Shown one piece after another: positions 1-9,461 of a stretch of DNA of 64,000 nt (position 1 is the stretch's first letter; each line of letters opens with the position of its first letter). Below the pieces are notes generated by a model. It saw only the letters and a list, made by a program, of their open reading frames with translations. It searched no databases and was not told the DNA's origin. Source of the stretch: Photobacterium galatheae (lineage in GTDB: Bacteria; Pseudomonadota; Gammaproteobacteria; Enterobacterales; Vibrionaceae); NCBI RefSeq assembly GCF_000695255.1, contig NZ_JMIB01000004.1:124001-188000 (forward strand). Direction: 5' to 3'. The position numbers and the translations under genes were made by a program.

Positions 1-1
1 T

Positions 2-451
2 ATACTTCACCAGTTACGGCATCGCCGTCTTGTTCTGCTGGATACAGCAGGCATGGGGCAAAGGGATCTGCGTCTTCAGGAGCAGCTGGATACCCTGATG
101 CACAATAGTGGCTCTCATATCCGCAGTTTTCTGGTATTGCCGGCGACCTCCCAGCGCCGTGTATTGCACGAAACCATTGAGCACTTCCGCCGTATCCCGT
201 TATCGGGCTGCGTGCTGACCAAGCTGGATGAAACGCTCAGTCTGGGTGAAGTGATCAGCGTAACACTGGAAAGTGCTTTGCCAATTGCATATTTGGCTGA
301 TGGACAGCGTGTGCCTGAGGACATCAAAGTCGCAACAGGTCGCTTCCTGGTGAACCGTGCCAATGAATTGCTGGAAAACGATATGGGCCAGCAACCCCAC
401 TTCTGGAACAGCGAGAGTGCAGAGAGCCAGGGGACGGACATTTATGATTGA
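2..451 (+). CDS. flhF: FlhF, flagellar SRP-type GTPase (C-terminal part, 5' truncated by window edge)
   Basis: This is the C-terminal part of the signal-recognition-particle-like GTPase that marks the cell pole for flagellum assembly and sets flagellar number together with FlhG. The frame is open from base 2. It shows the G3-type motif LVLLDTAGMGQRD at its start and the G4-type TKLDE motif further on (near base 220). The remainder matches the end of the NG domain (LPIAYLADGQRVPEDI). It runs into flhG with an 8-bp overlap. The N-terminal B domain and P-loop lie outside the window. Identity is firm from these motifs and from the flhG-fliA-che order. Confidence 0.95.
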   Translation: MLHQLRHRRLVLLDTAGMGQRDLRLQEQLDTLMHNSGSHIRSFLVLPATSQRRVLHETIEHFRRIPLSGCVLTKLDETLSLGEVISVTLESALPIAYLADGQRVPEDIKVATGRFLVNRANELLENDMGQQPHFWNSESAESQGTDIYD

Positions 452-1331
452 GAAAACGATGCACGATCAAGCAAGCGGCCTGCGCCGTATGACAAAATTG
501 GCCACAACCAAAGTGATCACCGTCAGTGGTGGGAAAGGCGGGGTCGGCAAAACCAACATCACGCTGAATATGGCGCTCGCCATGGGCCGTCAGGGGAAGC
601 GGGTGATGGTTCTGGATGCTGACCTGGGTCTGGCCAATGTGGATGTAATGCTGGGTCTGCGTGCAGGTCGAAACCTGTCTCACGTGCTGTCTGGTGTATG
701 CGATTTACAGGACATCATCATTGAAGGCCCGTATGGTGTTAAAATCGTCCCGGCCTCTTCCGGAACGCAGAATATGGCAGAACTGAGCAGTGCTCAGCAT
801 ATTGGATTAATTCGTGCGTTCGCGACACTGGAAGATGAAATTGATGTCCTGCTGGTGGATACTGCTGCCGGGATCTCAGATATGGTACTGAGTTTTGCCG
901 GCGCTGCGCAGGATGTACTAGTTGTAGTTTGTGATGAACCGACCTCAATTACAGATGCCTACGCGCTGATTAAAATTCTGAACCGAGAGTATCATGTCCA
1001 GCGTTTTAAGATTGTCGCGAACATGGTGCGTAGCTATCGCGAAGGTCGTGAGCTGTTTGCCAAGCTGACCCGGGTCACAGAGCGTTTCCTTCAGGCAAAC
1101 CTGGAGTTGGTTGCCTGTATTCCGCTGGATGACCGGGTTCGTCAGTCGATTAAGCGTCAAAAAGTTGTCGTGGAAGCCTTTCCGCGCAGTCCGGCGGCAC
1201 TGGCACTGACCACGTTGGCCAATAAAGCGCTGACCTGGCCTGTGCCAAATAATCCGGGCGGACATCTGGAATTTTTTGTTGAAAAGTTATTAGTTAAACC
1301 AACACCTGAAGAGGTACCTCTGGGTGAGTAA
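444..1331 (+). CDS. flhG: FlhG (FleN/YlxH), MinD-type ATPase controlling flagellar number
   Basis: ParA/MinD-family ATPase that restrains flagellar number by antagonising FlhF. Starting at ATG 444 gives 295 aa. Residues 8-16 read DQASGLRRM, the DQAxxLR-type motif that in FlhG stimulates the FlhF GTPase. The deviant Walker A motif SGGKGGVGKT is at residues 28-37 and a Walker B-like LLVDTAAG follows. An upstream in-frame ATG at 357 would sit deep inside flhF and precede the conserved N-terminus, so it was not used. The end overlaps the GTG start of fliA by 8 bp, which suggests translational coupling. Confidence 0.95.
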   Translation: MIEKTMHDQASGLRRMTKLATTKVITVSGGKGGVGKTNITLNMALAMGRQGKRVMVLDADLGLANVDVMLGLRAGRNLSHVLSGVCDLQDIIIEGPYGVKIVPASSGTQNMAELSSAQHIGLIRAFATLEDEIDVLLVDTAAGISDMVLSFAGAAQDVLVVVCDEPTSITDAYALIKILNREYHVQRFKIVANMVRSYREGRELFAKLTRVTERFLQANLELVACIPLDDRVRQSIKRQKVVVEAFPRSPAALALTTLANKALTWPVPNNPGGHLEFFVEKLLVKPTPEEVPLGE

Positions 1332-2049
1332 AGCACTGACATACGGCCGATATCAGGAAACACCCCATGCATTTGTTGAGCGGTATTCGTCACTGGTGAA
1401 GCGTATCGCGCATCACCTGATGGCGAGGTTACCGCCCAATGTGCAGCTGGAAGACCTGATTCAGGCTGGCATGATTGGTTTGCTGGAAGCACAACAGAAT
1501 TATGATCCAAGCAAAGGGGCCAGTTTTGAAACCTTTGCCGGAATTCGAATTCGAGGTGCCATGCTGGATGATATCCGGCGTGGCGACTGGGTTCCCCGGT
1601 CGGTCTATAAAAATAGCCGACGGATATCAGAAGCCATTGCACAGTTAGAGCACAGCCTCGGCCGTGACCCTAATGATCAGGAAATTGCTGAATATCTCGA
1701 AATGACACTGGAACAGTACCATCAGGCATTAAATGATGTTAATTGTGGTCGCCTAGTGGGTATGGACGACCTCGGTGTCTCTGAAGATACGGTAGCAACC
1801 GAAGATTCAATGGCAGAAAACCTGCCTTTTCAGGATGTGGCGGATGGCAGTTTTCGCCAGGCACTTGCCGGCGCTATCCGAACACTCCCTGAAAGGGAAG
1901 CACTGGTGTTGTCGTTGTATTACGACGAGGAACTTAACCTCAAAGAAATTGGTGCCGTTTTAGGTGTCAGTGAATCCCGTATTTGCCAGATTCATAGTCA
2001 GGCAATGCAACGTTTGCGGGCCAAGCTCTCCGCTTGGACTGCTTCATAA
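1324..2049 (+). CDS. fliA: FliA, sigma-28 factor for late flagellar genes
   Basis: RNA polymerase sigma factor for class IV flagellar and chemotaxis promoters, 241 aa from a GTG start. Sigma region 2 is seen as QLEDLIQAGMIGLLEA and FETFAGIRIRGAMLDDIRRGDWVPRSV in two adjoining stretches. A region 4 helix-turn-helix lies near the C-terminus (LKEIGAVLGVSESRICQIHSQAM). Length and motif order match full-length FliA. The start codon lies inside the end of flhG, so translation is probably coupled. Confidence 0.95.
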   Translation: MSKALTYGRYQETPHAFVERYSSLVKRIAHHLMARLPPNVQLEDLIQAGMIGLLEAQQNYDPSKGASFETFAGIRIRGAMLDDIRRGDWVPRSVYKNSRRISEAIAQLEHSLGRDPNDQEIAEYLEMTLEQYHQALNDVNCGRLVGMDDLGVSEDTVATEDSMAENLPFQDVADGSFRQALAGAIRTLPEREALVLSLYYDEELNLKEIGAVLGVSESRICQIHSQAMQRLRAKLSAWTAS

Positions 2050-2094
2050 ACACACGATTTAGAAGAAAACACTGTGACCTCAGTGGAGGCAACT

Positions 2095-2478
2095 TTGAAC
2101 AAAAATATGAAAATCCTCATTGTTGACGACTTTTCAACAATGCGCCGTATCGTCAAAAACCTACTGCGTGATCTGGGCTTTAACAACACCCAGGAAGCAG
2201 ATGATGGATTGACAGCATTACCCATGTTGAAGAAGGGGGACTTCGATTTTGTGGTCACCGACTGGAACATGCCAGGAATGCAGGGCATTGATCTTCTCAA
2301 GCAAATTCGTGCGGATGCAAGCCTGAAACACTTACCAGTGCTGATGATTACTGCAGAAGCAAAGCGTGAGCAGATCATCGAAGCGGCACAGGCCGGTGTG
2401 AATGGCTACATCGTGAAGCCGTTTACCGCTGCCACGTTGAAAGAAAAACTGGATAAGATTTTCGAACGTATGCAGTGA
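2095..2478 (+). CDS. cheY: CheY chemotaxis response regulator
   Basis: Single-domain receiver that binds the flagellar switch when phosphorylated by CheA. The acidic pair DD follows KILIV near residues 11-12. The phospho-acceptor Asp is about residue 56 in [12 protein letters not shown], and the conserved Thr (ITAEA) and Lys (YIVKPFT) are present. I chose the TTG at 2095, giving [10 protein letters not shown], because a GGAGG at 2085-2089 lies 5 nt ahead of it. In-frame GTG codons at 2074 and 2083 would add 7 or 4 residues and cannot be excluded. It lies between fliA and cheZ. Confidence 0.93.
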   Translation: MNKNMKILIVDDFSTMRRIVKNLLRDLGFNNTQEADDGLTALPMLKKGDFDFVVTDWNMPGMQGIDLLKQIRADASLKHLPVLMITAEAKREQIIEAAQAGVNGYIVKPFTAATLKEKLDKIFERMQ

Positions 2479-2513
2479 TGCCGTCAGTCTGACGCGAACA
2501 AGGGTAGACAGAT

Positions 2514-3236
2514 ATGATTTCACTTGAACAGGCGAGAGAGCTGGTAAGCCTACTGGAGACGAACCAGCTGGCTGAAGCGAATGAGCTGTTCCGGAGTATG
2601 GTGACGGATTGCAGAGATCCCATGTATATGGAAGTGGGTAAGCTGACACGTCAATTACATGATTCACTGCGAAACTTTCGCCTAGACCCCCGGATTGCCG
2701 ATTTGGCAACCACGGACATTCCTGATGCACGTGGTCGTCTGACTTATGTGATCGATAAAACAGAAGAAGCTGCCAACAGAACAATGGATGCAGTTGAAGG
2801 CACTCTGCCAATTGCTGATTTATTGCAGGAGCGCCTGTTGCAAGTGAAACCCCAATGGCTGCGATTAATGCAAGGCGATATCACGTTGAGTGAATTTAAA
2901 TCGCTTTGTCATACCATTGATGCGCTTCTGATTCAGGTGGAAGGAGACAGCCAGCAACTGCACCAACACCTGACTGAAATTCTGATGGCGCAGGACTTCC
3001 AGGATTTGACTGGCCAGGTGATACGCCGGGTGATTGAACTTGTTCATGAAGTGGAGCATCAGCTGGTTGAAATTCTGAGAGCAGCCGGGATTGAACAAAG
3101 TGAAGGTATCGCTGAGACCAATCAGAAACAGCAGCCACTCTCTCCGGAAGGGCCGATTATCAACAGTGCCGGTCGTACTGACGTGATGTCTACTCAGGAT
3201 GATGTTGATGATTTGCTATCAAGCCTTGGATTTTAG
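2514..3236 (+). CDS. cheZ: CheZ, CheY-P phosphatase
   Basis: Dephosphorylates CheY-P and so resets the flagellar switch. The protein is 240 aa and mostly helical. Residues 160-170 hold the conserved QDFQDLTGQVI stretch that carries the catalytic glutamine of the family. The extreme C-terminus, DDVDDLLSSLGF, is the CheY-binding tail, separated from the helical bundle by a Gln/Pro-rich linker. It starts 36 nt after cheY and ends 9 nt before cheA. Confidence 0.95.
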   Translation: MISLEQARELVSLLETNQLAEANELFRSMVTDCRDPMYMEVGKLTRQLHDSLRNFRLDPRIADLATTDIPDARGRLTYVIDKTEEAANRTMDAVEGTLPIADLLQERLLQVKPQWLRLMQGDITLSEFKSLCHTIDALLIQVEGDSQQLHQHLTEILMAQDFQDLTGQVIRRVIELVHEVEHQLVEILRAAGIEQSEGIAETNQKQQPLSPEGPIINSAGRTDVMSTQDDVDDLLSSLGF

Positions 3237-3245
3237 GGGAAGCTT

Positions 3246-5420
3246 ATGAGCTTTGATTTAGATGAAGATATCCTGCAGGACTTTTTGATCGAAGCCGGGG
3301 AAATTCTGGAGTTACTTTCTGAGCAGCTGGTTGATCTGGAACGACGTCCGGAAGATTCCGACCTGCTGAACGCGATTTTCCGCGGTTTCCATACCGTGAA
3401 AGGCGGCGCCGGATTTTTGGCGGTGACACCTTTGGTGGATGCCTGTCACGGCGCCGAGAATATTTTTGACCTGTTGCGTACGGGCAAGCGTACGGTAACG
3501 TCTGAACTGATGGACGTGATCCTTCAGGCGTTAGATACCATCAATGTGATGTTTTCCCAGCTGCAGGATCGTGAGCCGATTGATCCTGCAGAGCAAAGTC
3601 TGCTGGATGCGCTGCATTACTACAGTCAGCCACCGGGGGCGGAAGAACTGGCTGCAGCGTCCGTCGCTTCAGAGCCAGCGCCTGTTGAAGCACCGGTTCT
3701 GGCAGAAACACCTCAGGTTGCAGCCGATCAACCGGCCATTGCCGGTAGTTCTGTCGATGAAATTACCCAGGACGAATTTGAACGATTACTGGATGAACTG
3801 CATGGCTCCGGGGCTGGTCCGAGCGCGGCAGCGGCAGAAGTGAAAGCGCCGACACAGCCAGTGTCGACGGACATCGACAACGGTGATATTACCGACGACG
3901 AGTTTGAGCGTTTGCTAGACGAACTCCATGGTGTCGGAAAAGCGCCGGGCGACGAAGTCGCAGCATCACCACAGGCCATTGAGCCTGAAAATAAAGTCAA
4001 TAGATCAGGTGCCAGTGAATCTGGTGATAGCGACCTGATGACTGACGACGAATTTGAGCGTTTACTGGATGATCTGCACGGTTCTGGGAAAGGGCCTTCT
4101 GACGAAGAGCTGGCCATTGCAACCAAACCTGCTTCTGCTCTGGCCCCGAAAACGGAGCCTCAGCCAGTGACGTCGCCACCCGCCGCGGAAAAGCCGCAGC
4201 CTGTGGCAGAGCGCAAAACAACGGCGCTGAAAGAAAAAGGTAAATCCCAAGCAGAAGCAACGGTTCGTGTTGATACTTCGACACTGGATACCATCATGAA
4301 CATGGTGGGTGAGCTGGTGCTGGTCCGCAACCGTCTGATCAGTCTGGGACAGAACAGTAACGACGAAGAAATGTCGAAAGCGGTTGCCAACCTGGATGTG
4401 GTGACGGCTGATCTGCAAGGCGCGGTCATGAAAACCCGCATGCAGCCAATTAAGAAAGTCTTTGGGCGTTTCCCGCGCGTGGTTCGCGATCTGGCCCGAA
4501 GCCTGAAAAAAGAAATCGTGCTGGAAATGCGCGGTGAAGAAACCGATTTAGATAAAAACCTGGTGGAAGCACTGGCTGATCCGCTGATCCACTTGGTACG
4601 CAACTCAGTGGACCATGGGATTGAAATGCCGGATGTCCGCGAGAAAGCCGGGAAGTCCCGTATTGGTACTGTGCTGCTGTCGGCGGCACAGGAAGGGGAT
4701 CATATCCTGCTGACCATTGAAGATGACGGGGGTGGCATGGACCCGGATCGCCTGCGCCAGATTGCAGTTGATCGCGGTGTCATGGACGCTGATGCGGCAG
4801 CCCGGTTGTCAGACAGTGAATGCTATAACCTGATTTTTGCGCCAGGCTTCTCGACCAAGAAAGAGATTTCCGATATCTCCGGACGGGGTGTTGGGATGGA
4901 CGTCGTGAAAACCGGCATCAGTCAGTTAAATGGTTCGATTCATATTGACTCAAACCTGGGCAAAGGCACACGGATTGATATCAAAGTACCGTTGACGCTG
5001 GCGATTCTGCCAACCCTGATGGTCGGTGTTGCTGATCAGCCATTTGCGCTGCCACTGGCAAGTGTGAATGAAATCTTCCATCTGGATCTTGGTAAGACCA
5101 ATGTGGTTGATGGTCAATTGACGATTATCGTGCGCGATAAAGCGATTCCGCTCTTCTATCTGCAGGATTGGTTGATTGGCCATCGTGTAGAGAAACGCGA
5201 ACGACAGCTTGGACATGTGGTGATTGTCCAGATTGGCCACCAGCGTATGGGCTTTGTGGTTGATACCCTGATTGGTCAGGAAGAAGTGGTGATTAAGCCG
5301 CTGGATGAACTGTTGCAAGGTACGCCGGGTATGGCTGGTGCAACTATCACCAGTGATGGTCACATTGCCCTGATTCTTGATGTGCCAAACCTTCTGAAAC
5401 ATTACGCAGGCCGCAGATAA
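3246..5420 (+). CDS. cheA: CheA chemotaxis histidine kinase with three DEFERLLDELHG repeats
   Basis: Receptor-coupled kinase that phosphorylates CheY and CheB; 724 aa. The P1 histidine is His49 in FRGFHTVKGGAGFL. A long acidic, Pro-rich linker (about 125-330) contains three near-identical motifs, DEFERLLDELHG-like, at residues 176-187, 218-229 and 268-279, each after an ITxD or MTD lead-in and followed by a Gly-rich stretch. The P3 dimerisation helices begin near 340. The ATPase N-box (HLVRNSVDHGIE) and Gly-rich boxes (DDGGGMDP, GRGVGMDVV) follow, then the C-terminal CheW-like P5 domain. In Vibrio the region between P1 and P3 is the docking site for ParP; parP lies downstream here. Confidence 0.97.
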   Translation: MSFDLDEDILQDFLIEAGEILELLSEQLVDLERRPEDSDLLNAIFRGFHTVKGGAGFLAVTPLVDACHGAENIFDLLRTGKRTVTSELMDVILQALDTINVMFSQLQDREPIDPAEQSLLDALHYYSQPPGAEELAAASVASEPAPVEAPVLAETPQVAADQPAIAGSSVDEITQDEFERLLDELHGSGAGPSAAAAEVKAPTQPVSTDIDNGDITDDEFERLLDELHGVGKAPGDEVAASPQAIEPENKVNRSGASESGDSDLMTDDEFERLLDDLHGSGKGPSDEELAIATKPASALAPKTEPQPVTSPPAAEKPQPVAERKTTALKEKGKSQAEATVRVDTSTLDTIMNMVGELVLVRNRLISLGQNSNDEEMSKAVANLDVVTADLQGAVMKTRMQPIKKVFGRFPRVVRDLARSLKKEIVLEMRGEETDLDKNLVEALADPLIHLVRNSVDHGIEMPDVREKAGKSRIGTVLLSAAQEGDHILLTIEDDGGGMDPDRLRQIAVDRGVMDADAAARLSDSECYNLIFAPGFSTKKEISDISGRGVGMDVVKTGISQLNGSIHIDSNLGKGTRIDIKVPLTLAILPTLMVGVADQPFALPLASVNEIFHLDLGKTNVVDGQLTIIVRDKAIPLFYLQDWLIGHRVEKRERQLGHVVIVQIGHQRMGFVVDTLIGQEEVVIKPLDELLQGTPGMAGATITSDGHIALILDVPNLLKHYAGRR

Positions 5421-5430
5421 TAACAATCAA

Positions 5431-5448
5431 CAGGGGCGACAGCCCCTG
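5431..5448 (+). other. cheA-cheB intercistronic hairpin
   Basis: Perfect short stem CAGGGGC-GACA-GCCCCTG lies 11 nt after the cheA stop. It has no following T-run, so a processing or stabilising hairpin is more likely than a terminator. Confidence 0.5.
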
Positions 5449-5484
5449 CTCATTCGTGCCTGATTGCATACGGAATGAAATAAA

Positions 5485-6627
5485 ATGGCTGTAAAAGTGT
5501 TGGTGGTGGACGACTCCAGTTTTTTCCGCCGCCGGGTGAGTGAAATTATTAATGCGGATCCGCGTCTGGAAGTGATTGGCGATGCTGTGAACGGCAAGGA
5601 AGCAGTAGAGAAGGCGCGAACATTAAAGCCGGATGTCATCACGATGGATATCGAAATGCCAGTGATGGACGGTATTACTGCAGTCCGCGAAATCATGAAA
5701 ACCAATCCGACCCCGATTCTGATGTTTTCTTCTCTGACTCACGAAGGAGCGAAGTCGACACTGGATGCGTTAGATGCCGGTGCGCTGGACTTTCTGCCGA
5801 AAAAATTTGAAGACATTGCCCGAAATAAAGACGAGGCGGTGTCACTGCTGCAAAAGCGCGTCGGTGAATTGGCGCGTAAGCGATTGTTTATGAGAGCCCC
5901 ATCTCGTCCAGCTGCCAGTACAGCTCCTGCGGCGACGCGTCGCCCGCTGACCACCGCGCGCCCTGCTGTCAGCAGTTCGTCAACGACGGCACTGACTCGC
6001 TCTGCGCCGTCGCCGGTTCGTCCGGCTGCCCGCTTTAAGGCGACAGGAAAGACTTATCAGTTGATGGCGATCGGAACATCAACGGGTGGTCCAGTTGCGC
6101 TCCAAAAAATTCTGACCCAGCTACCAGCGAATTTTCCATACCCGATTGTACTCGTTCAGCACATGCCAGCGACCTTTACCGCTGCCTTTGCCGCACGTTT
6201 AAATAATCTGTGTAAGATTAGCGTGAAAGAGGCTGAAGATGGGGACGTGCTCCGTGCCGGGACCGCGTATCTGGCACCGGGCGGCAAGCAGATGATGCTG
6301 GAAGGGCGTCCGGGCAGCAGCCGTTTGCGGATTATCGATGGCGGTGACCGCATGAACTATAAGCCATGTGTAGACGTGACTTTTGGTTCGGCAGCCAAGG
6401 TTTATCACGACAAAGTGCTGTCGATGATCCTGACCGGGATGGGCGCGGATGGCCGCGACGGGTCACGCATGTTGAAATCTGCAGGCGCGACCGTATGGGC
6501 GCAGGATGAAGAAAGCTGCGTGGTGTATGGTATGCCGCAGGCAGTTGCGAAAGCAGGAATCTCTTCTGAGGATTTACCGTTGGATCGAATTGCTGAGCGC
6601 ATTCTGATTGAGGTTGGCTTAGCTTAA
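5485..6627 (+). CDS. cheB: CheB, receptor methylesterase/deamidase
   Basis: Response-regulator methylesterase that removes methyl groups from chemoreceptors and so drives adaptation; 380 aa. The receiver domain is N-terminal with Asp55 in [13 protein letters not shown]. An Ala/Ser/Pro/Thr-rich linker covers about 138-185. The catalytic domain has Ser199 (IGTSTGGP), His226 (VQHMPA) and Asp322 (GMGADGRDG), all three members of the CheB triad. It lies between cheA and the ParA-like parC gene. No CheR gene is present in the window. Confidence 0.96.
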   Translation: MAVKVLVVDDSSFFRRRVSEIINADPRLEVIGDAVNGKEAVEKARTLKPDVITMDIEMPVMDGITAVREIMKTNPTPILMFSSLTHEGAKSTLDALDAGALDFLPKKFEDIARNKDEAVSLLQKRVGELARKRLFMRAPSRPAASTAPAATRRPLTTARPAVSSSSTTALTRSAPSPVRPAARFKATGKTYQLMAIGTSTGGPVALQKILTQLPANFPYPIVLVQHMPATFTAAFAARLNNLCKISVKEAEDGDVLRAGTAYLAPGGKQMMLEGRPGSSRLRIIDGGDRMNYKPCVDVTFGSAAKVYHDKVLSMILTGMGADGRDGSRMLKSAGATVWAQDEESCVVYGMPQAVAKAGISSEDLPLDRIAERILIEVGLA

Positions 6628-6636
6628 GGAGCGGGT

Positions 6637-7416
6637 GTGGTAGTCTGGAGTATTGCCAACCAGAAGGGCGGCGTGGGAAAAACCACCACAACGGTCAGTC
6701 TGGCGGGCTTGTTAAGTGAGCGGAACAAACGCGTGTTATTGGTGGATACCGATCCGCACTCGTCCCTGACCACTTACTTTAATTTTGATGCGGATCGCCT
6801 TGATGCCAGTCTGTTTGACCTATTCCAGCTGTCGACCATCAACCGTGATACCGTCAAGCCCATGGTTCTGGAAACCCGGTTTCAACACATTCATCTGTTG
6901 CCAGCGCATATGTCACTGGCAACGCTGGACCGGGTGATGGGTACCCGGAGCGGGATGGGGCTCATCCTCAAAAAGGCCCTGCAATGCCTGAGTGAAGAGT
7001 ATGACTATGTGTTGATTGACTGTCCGCCAATTCTTGGCGTGATGATGGTCAATGCATTGGCTGCCAGTGATCGTATTCTTATTCCGGTGCAGACTGAATT
7101 TCTGGCCATGAAAGGGTTGGAACGGATGATGCGGACGCTGCAGATCATGCAAAAGTCTAAACCGAGTGATTTTAAGGTCACGATTGTGCCGACCATGTAT
7201 GATAAGCGGACCCGGGCATCACTGGAGACTTTGCAGGAATTGAAGGTGCGGTACGCCAATCAGGTCTGGGCCTCAGCGGTGCCAATTGATACCAAGTTTC
7301 GTGATGCCAGTATCAAACACATGCCACCGTCTTTGTATGCGCGCGGCTCTCGTGGCGTCTATGCCTATAAAACTCTTTTGAATTATCTGGAGCGGCTTCG
7401 TCAAGATGAACGATAA
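6637..7416 (+). CDS. parC: ParC, ParA-like ATPase for polar positioning of chemosensory arrays
   Basis: ParA-family ATPase, 259 aa from a GTG start. It has the deviant Walker A NQKGGVGKTTTT at the N-terminus and LLVDTDPHSSLT and VLIDCPPILG motifs. In Vibrio, the ParA-like protein encoded in the che operon (called ParC, unrelated to topoisomerase IV ParC) directs chemotaxis arrays to the old pole and their segregation. Position between cheB and parP, with an 11-bp overlap into parP, supports this assignment over plasmid or chromosome ParA. Confidence 0.9.
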   Translation: MVVWSIANQKGGVGKTTTTVSLAGLLSERNKRVLLVDTDPHSSLTTYFNFDADRLDASLFDLFQLSTINRDTVKPMVLETRFQHIHLLPAHMSLATLDRVMGTRSGMGLILKKALQCLSEEYDYVLIDCPPILGVMMVNALAASDRILIPVQTEFLAMKGLERMMRTLQIMQKSKPSDFKVTIVPTMYDKRTRASLETLQELKVRYANQVWASAVPIDTKFRDASIKHMPPSLYARGSRGVYAYKTLLNYLERLRQDER

Positions 7417-8944
7417 CTTCAAGCTGTCCAGTGAACAGGCTCTCGATGACTATTTTTTCGGGCTGCTGGATGAATCCCAGCAGCCTGATGACGTATTGGC
7501 AGAACCGGATTTACTCGAGCAGGCAGCCGAAGAGATTCGGGAACATGAAGATGGCGTGCTGGAGGATGCACAGGCATTCTTGTCAGATTTGGCACCAGAT
7601 GCGGTATCTGAAGGGGCACCAGAAGCGGCCTTGGAAGCAGCATCGCTTGAAGACCTGACGGATGAGGTGGTACCAGCCGTAAGCCATCAGCCATTTGATT
7701 TTAACTTGCTGGATGAGTCTGCCGATTCAGACCGTTCGCTGACATCTGCCGGGGATGAACCGCCGTCTTTGCGGGCTATGGCAACGCCAATACCGCCCTC
7801 ATCTCAATCTGGTATTGCAGAAGAGGAACCCGAGCTTCGTGTTCCTGAAGTCAGGTTTACGCCGCCTCGCAGTCAGGCCGACTTGGATCAGTTACAGCGA
7901 CTGCTGGATCAAATGTCCGCCATGCAGGCGGAGGTGATCTCCGAGAGTGAAGCCTGGGTGGCAGAACAACACCAACTGGCAGCACTGGAACAAGAAGAGG
8001 ATGCTGAACCGGTTGAAACCGGACTGGATGCACCCGGTTGGTTTGAAGACAGTGAAATGCTTCAGGAATCTGAACCGGAGTCTGTACAGGCACCGATTGC
8101 AGAAGTTGCTGATGACGCAGTTTCAGAACTGGCCTCAGAACTGGCCCCAGAACTGATCCCAGAATCAGCACCACTCAGTTTACGGGAACCAGAACCGGCA
8201 ATTGCCCCTTATGCAGAGCCGGAAGATGATTTCCGACTGATGCAGACGCTCCCGAAAGTGGCGGAAGCTTCAACTGTGACTGAACCAGAAATTCCTGCTC
8301 CAGTTATGGAAACCAGCTCTCAGCCTGAAGAGGAAATAGTTGTCTCTTCCGCTGAGACGGACATCCTTAAGAGTACGTTTGTTGCTGAAACCGTTGTTCC
8401 GGAAGCGACGTCAGAACCGATTCAGGCCGTTCAACCCGAACATGAGCTGGTCTCTGAACCACCGCCGCCAACCTGGCAATTACCGGCATCTAGCGGACAG
8501 TCTGAGTTTCAGGCGTTGTTTTTCTCAGTGAACGGTGTGACTTTCGCCGTGTCGCTGACAGAATTAGGCGGAATTCATCAATTGGGTGAATTGAGTCATC
8601 TGATTGGTCGCCCGAGCTGGTATATGGGGTTGCAGTCTGAGCAACACCGGAAGTTGGATGTGGTAGATACAGCATGCTGGGTCATGCCTGAGTCTATACA
8701 CAATGATGACCACCGGGAAAACTACCGGTATGTGGTGATGTTGGGTGAAAGTAAATGGGGACTGGCCTGTGATCAACTTCACGGAACTGAAACCTTAACA
8801 AAACAAAGTGTTCGCTGGCGGGAAAGGGCGGGTAAACGACCTTGGCTGGCGGGTATGGTGAAAGAGAAAATGTGTGCTTTAATTCATGTCAACGAACTCA
8901 TTTCTATGCTGAAAGCGGGTTTAGACGTGAACAGTATTGTGTGA
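7406..8944 (+). CDS. parP: ParP, CheW-domain array adaptor linking CheA to ParC
   Basis: A 512-aa protein in two parts. Residues 1 to about 365 are strongly acidic and rich in Glu, Pro, Ala and Ser (many PEP/SEPE-type stretches), probably disordered. About 368-505 is a CheW-like domain (FQALFFSVNGVTFAVSLTEL onward, ending GMVKEKMCALIHVNELI). In Vibrio, ParP uses its CheW-like AIF domain to enter arrays and bind CheA, while interacting with ParC. The overlap with parC and the position before cheW fit. The acidic region differs in length widely between species. Confidence 0.9.
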   Translation: MNDNFKLSSEQALDDYFFGLLDESQQPDDVLAEPDLLEQAAEEIREHEDGVLEDAQAFLSDLAPDAVSEGAPEAALEAASLEDLTDEVVPAVSHQPFDFNLLDESADSDRSLTSAGDEPPSLRAMATPIPPSSQSGIAEEEPELRVPEVRFTPPRSQADLDQLQRLLDQMSAMQAEVISESEAWVAEQHQLAALEQEEDAEPVETGLDAPGWFEDSEMLQESEPESVQAPIAEVADDAVSELASELAPELIPESAPLSLREPEPAIAPYAEPEDDFRLMQTLPKVAEASTVTEPEIPAPVMETSSQPEEEIVVSSAETDILKSTFVAETVVPEATSEPIQAVQPEHELVSEPPPPTWQLPASSGQSEFQALFFSVNGVTFAVSLTELGGIHQLGELSHLIGRPSWYMGLQSEQHRKLDVVDTACWVMPESIHNDDHRENYRYVVMLGESKWGLACDQLHGTETLTKQSVRWRERAGKRPWLAGMVKEKMCALIHVNELISMLKAGLDVNSIV

Positions 8945-8966
8945 CAAAGGCCGGAGAGGAAACAGC

Positions 8967-9461
8967 ATGTCGCAGGTAAATGTTGCCGAAATTCAAAAAG
9001 AAGACAGTCACGACCAGGTATTACAGTGGGTCACTTTCCAGCTGGAAGAAGAAACCTACGGAATTAATGTCATGCAGGTGCGTGAAGTTCTGCGTTATAC
9101 CGAAATTGCACCAGTGCCGGGCGCTCCGGATTATGTGCTGGGGATTATCAATCTGCGCGGCAACGTCGTGACGGTCATTGATACCCGTGCCCGATTTGGC
9201 CTGATGACCGGGGAGATTTCTGATAATACCCGGATCGTAATCATTGAGGCTGAAAAGCAGGTGATTGGTATTCTGGTCGACAGTGTTGCGGAAGTGGTTT
9301 ATCTGCGCAGCTCGGAGATTGACAGCACGCCAAGCGTGGGAACTGATGAAAGCGCTAAGTTTATTCAGGGCGTCAGCAACCGTGATGACCAACTGTTGAT
9401 TCTGGTTGATTTGAATAAGCTCCTGTCTGATGAAGAATGGGATGAGATGGCGTACCTCTGA
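8967..9461 (+). CDS. cheW: CheW, chemoreceptor-kinase coupling protein
   Basis: Adaptor that joins chemoreceptors to CheA; 164 aa. The family fold is seen in WVTFQLEEETYGINVMQV, the hallmark GIINLRGNVVTVIDTR, and ILVDSVAEVV. I used ATG 8967, which has GGAGAGGA about 7 nt upstream; the in-frame upstream GTG at 8937 lies inside parP and precedes no conserved sequence. Its stop overlaps the start of the next gene by one base. Confidence 0.96.
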   Translation: MSQVNVAEIQKEDSHDQVLQWVTFQLEEETYGINVMQVREVLRYTEIAPVPGAPDYVLGIINLRGNVVTVIDTRARFGLMTGEISDNTRIVIIEAEKQVIGILVDSVAEVVYLRSSEIDSTPSVGTDESAKFIQGVSNRDDQLLILVDLNKLLSDEEWDEMAYL

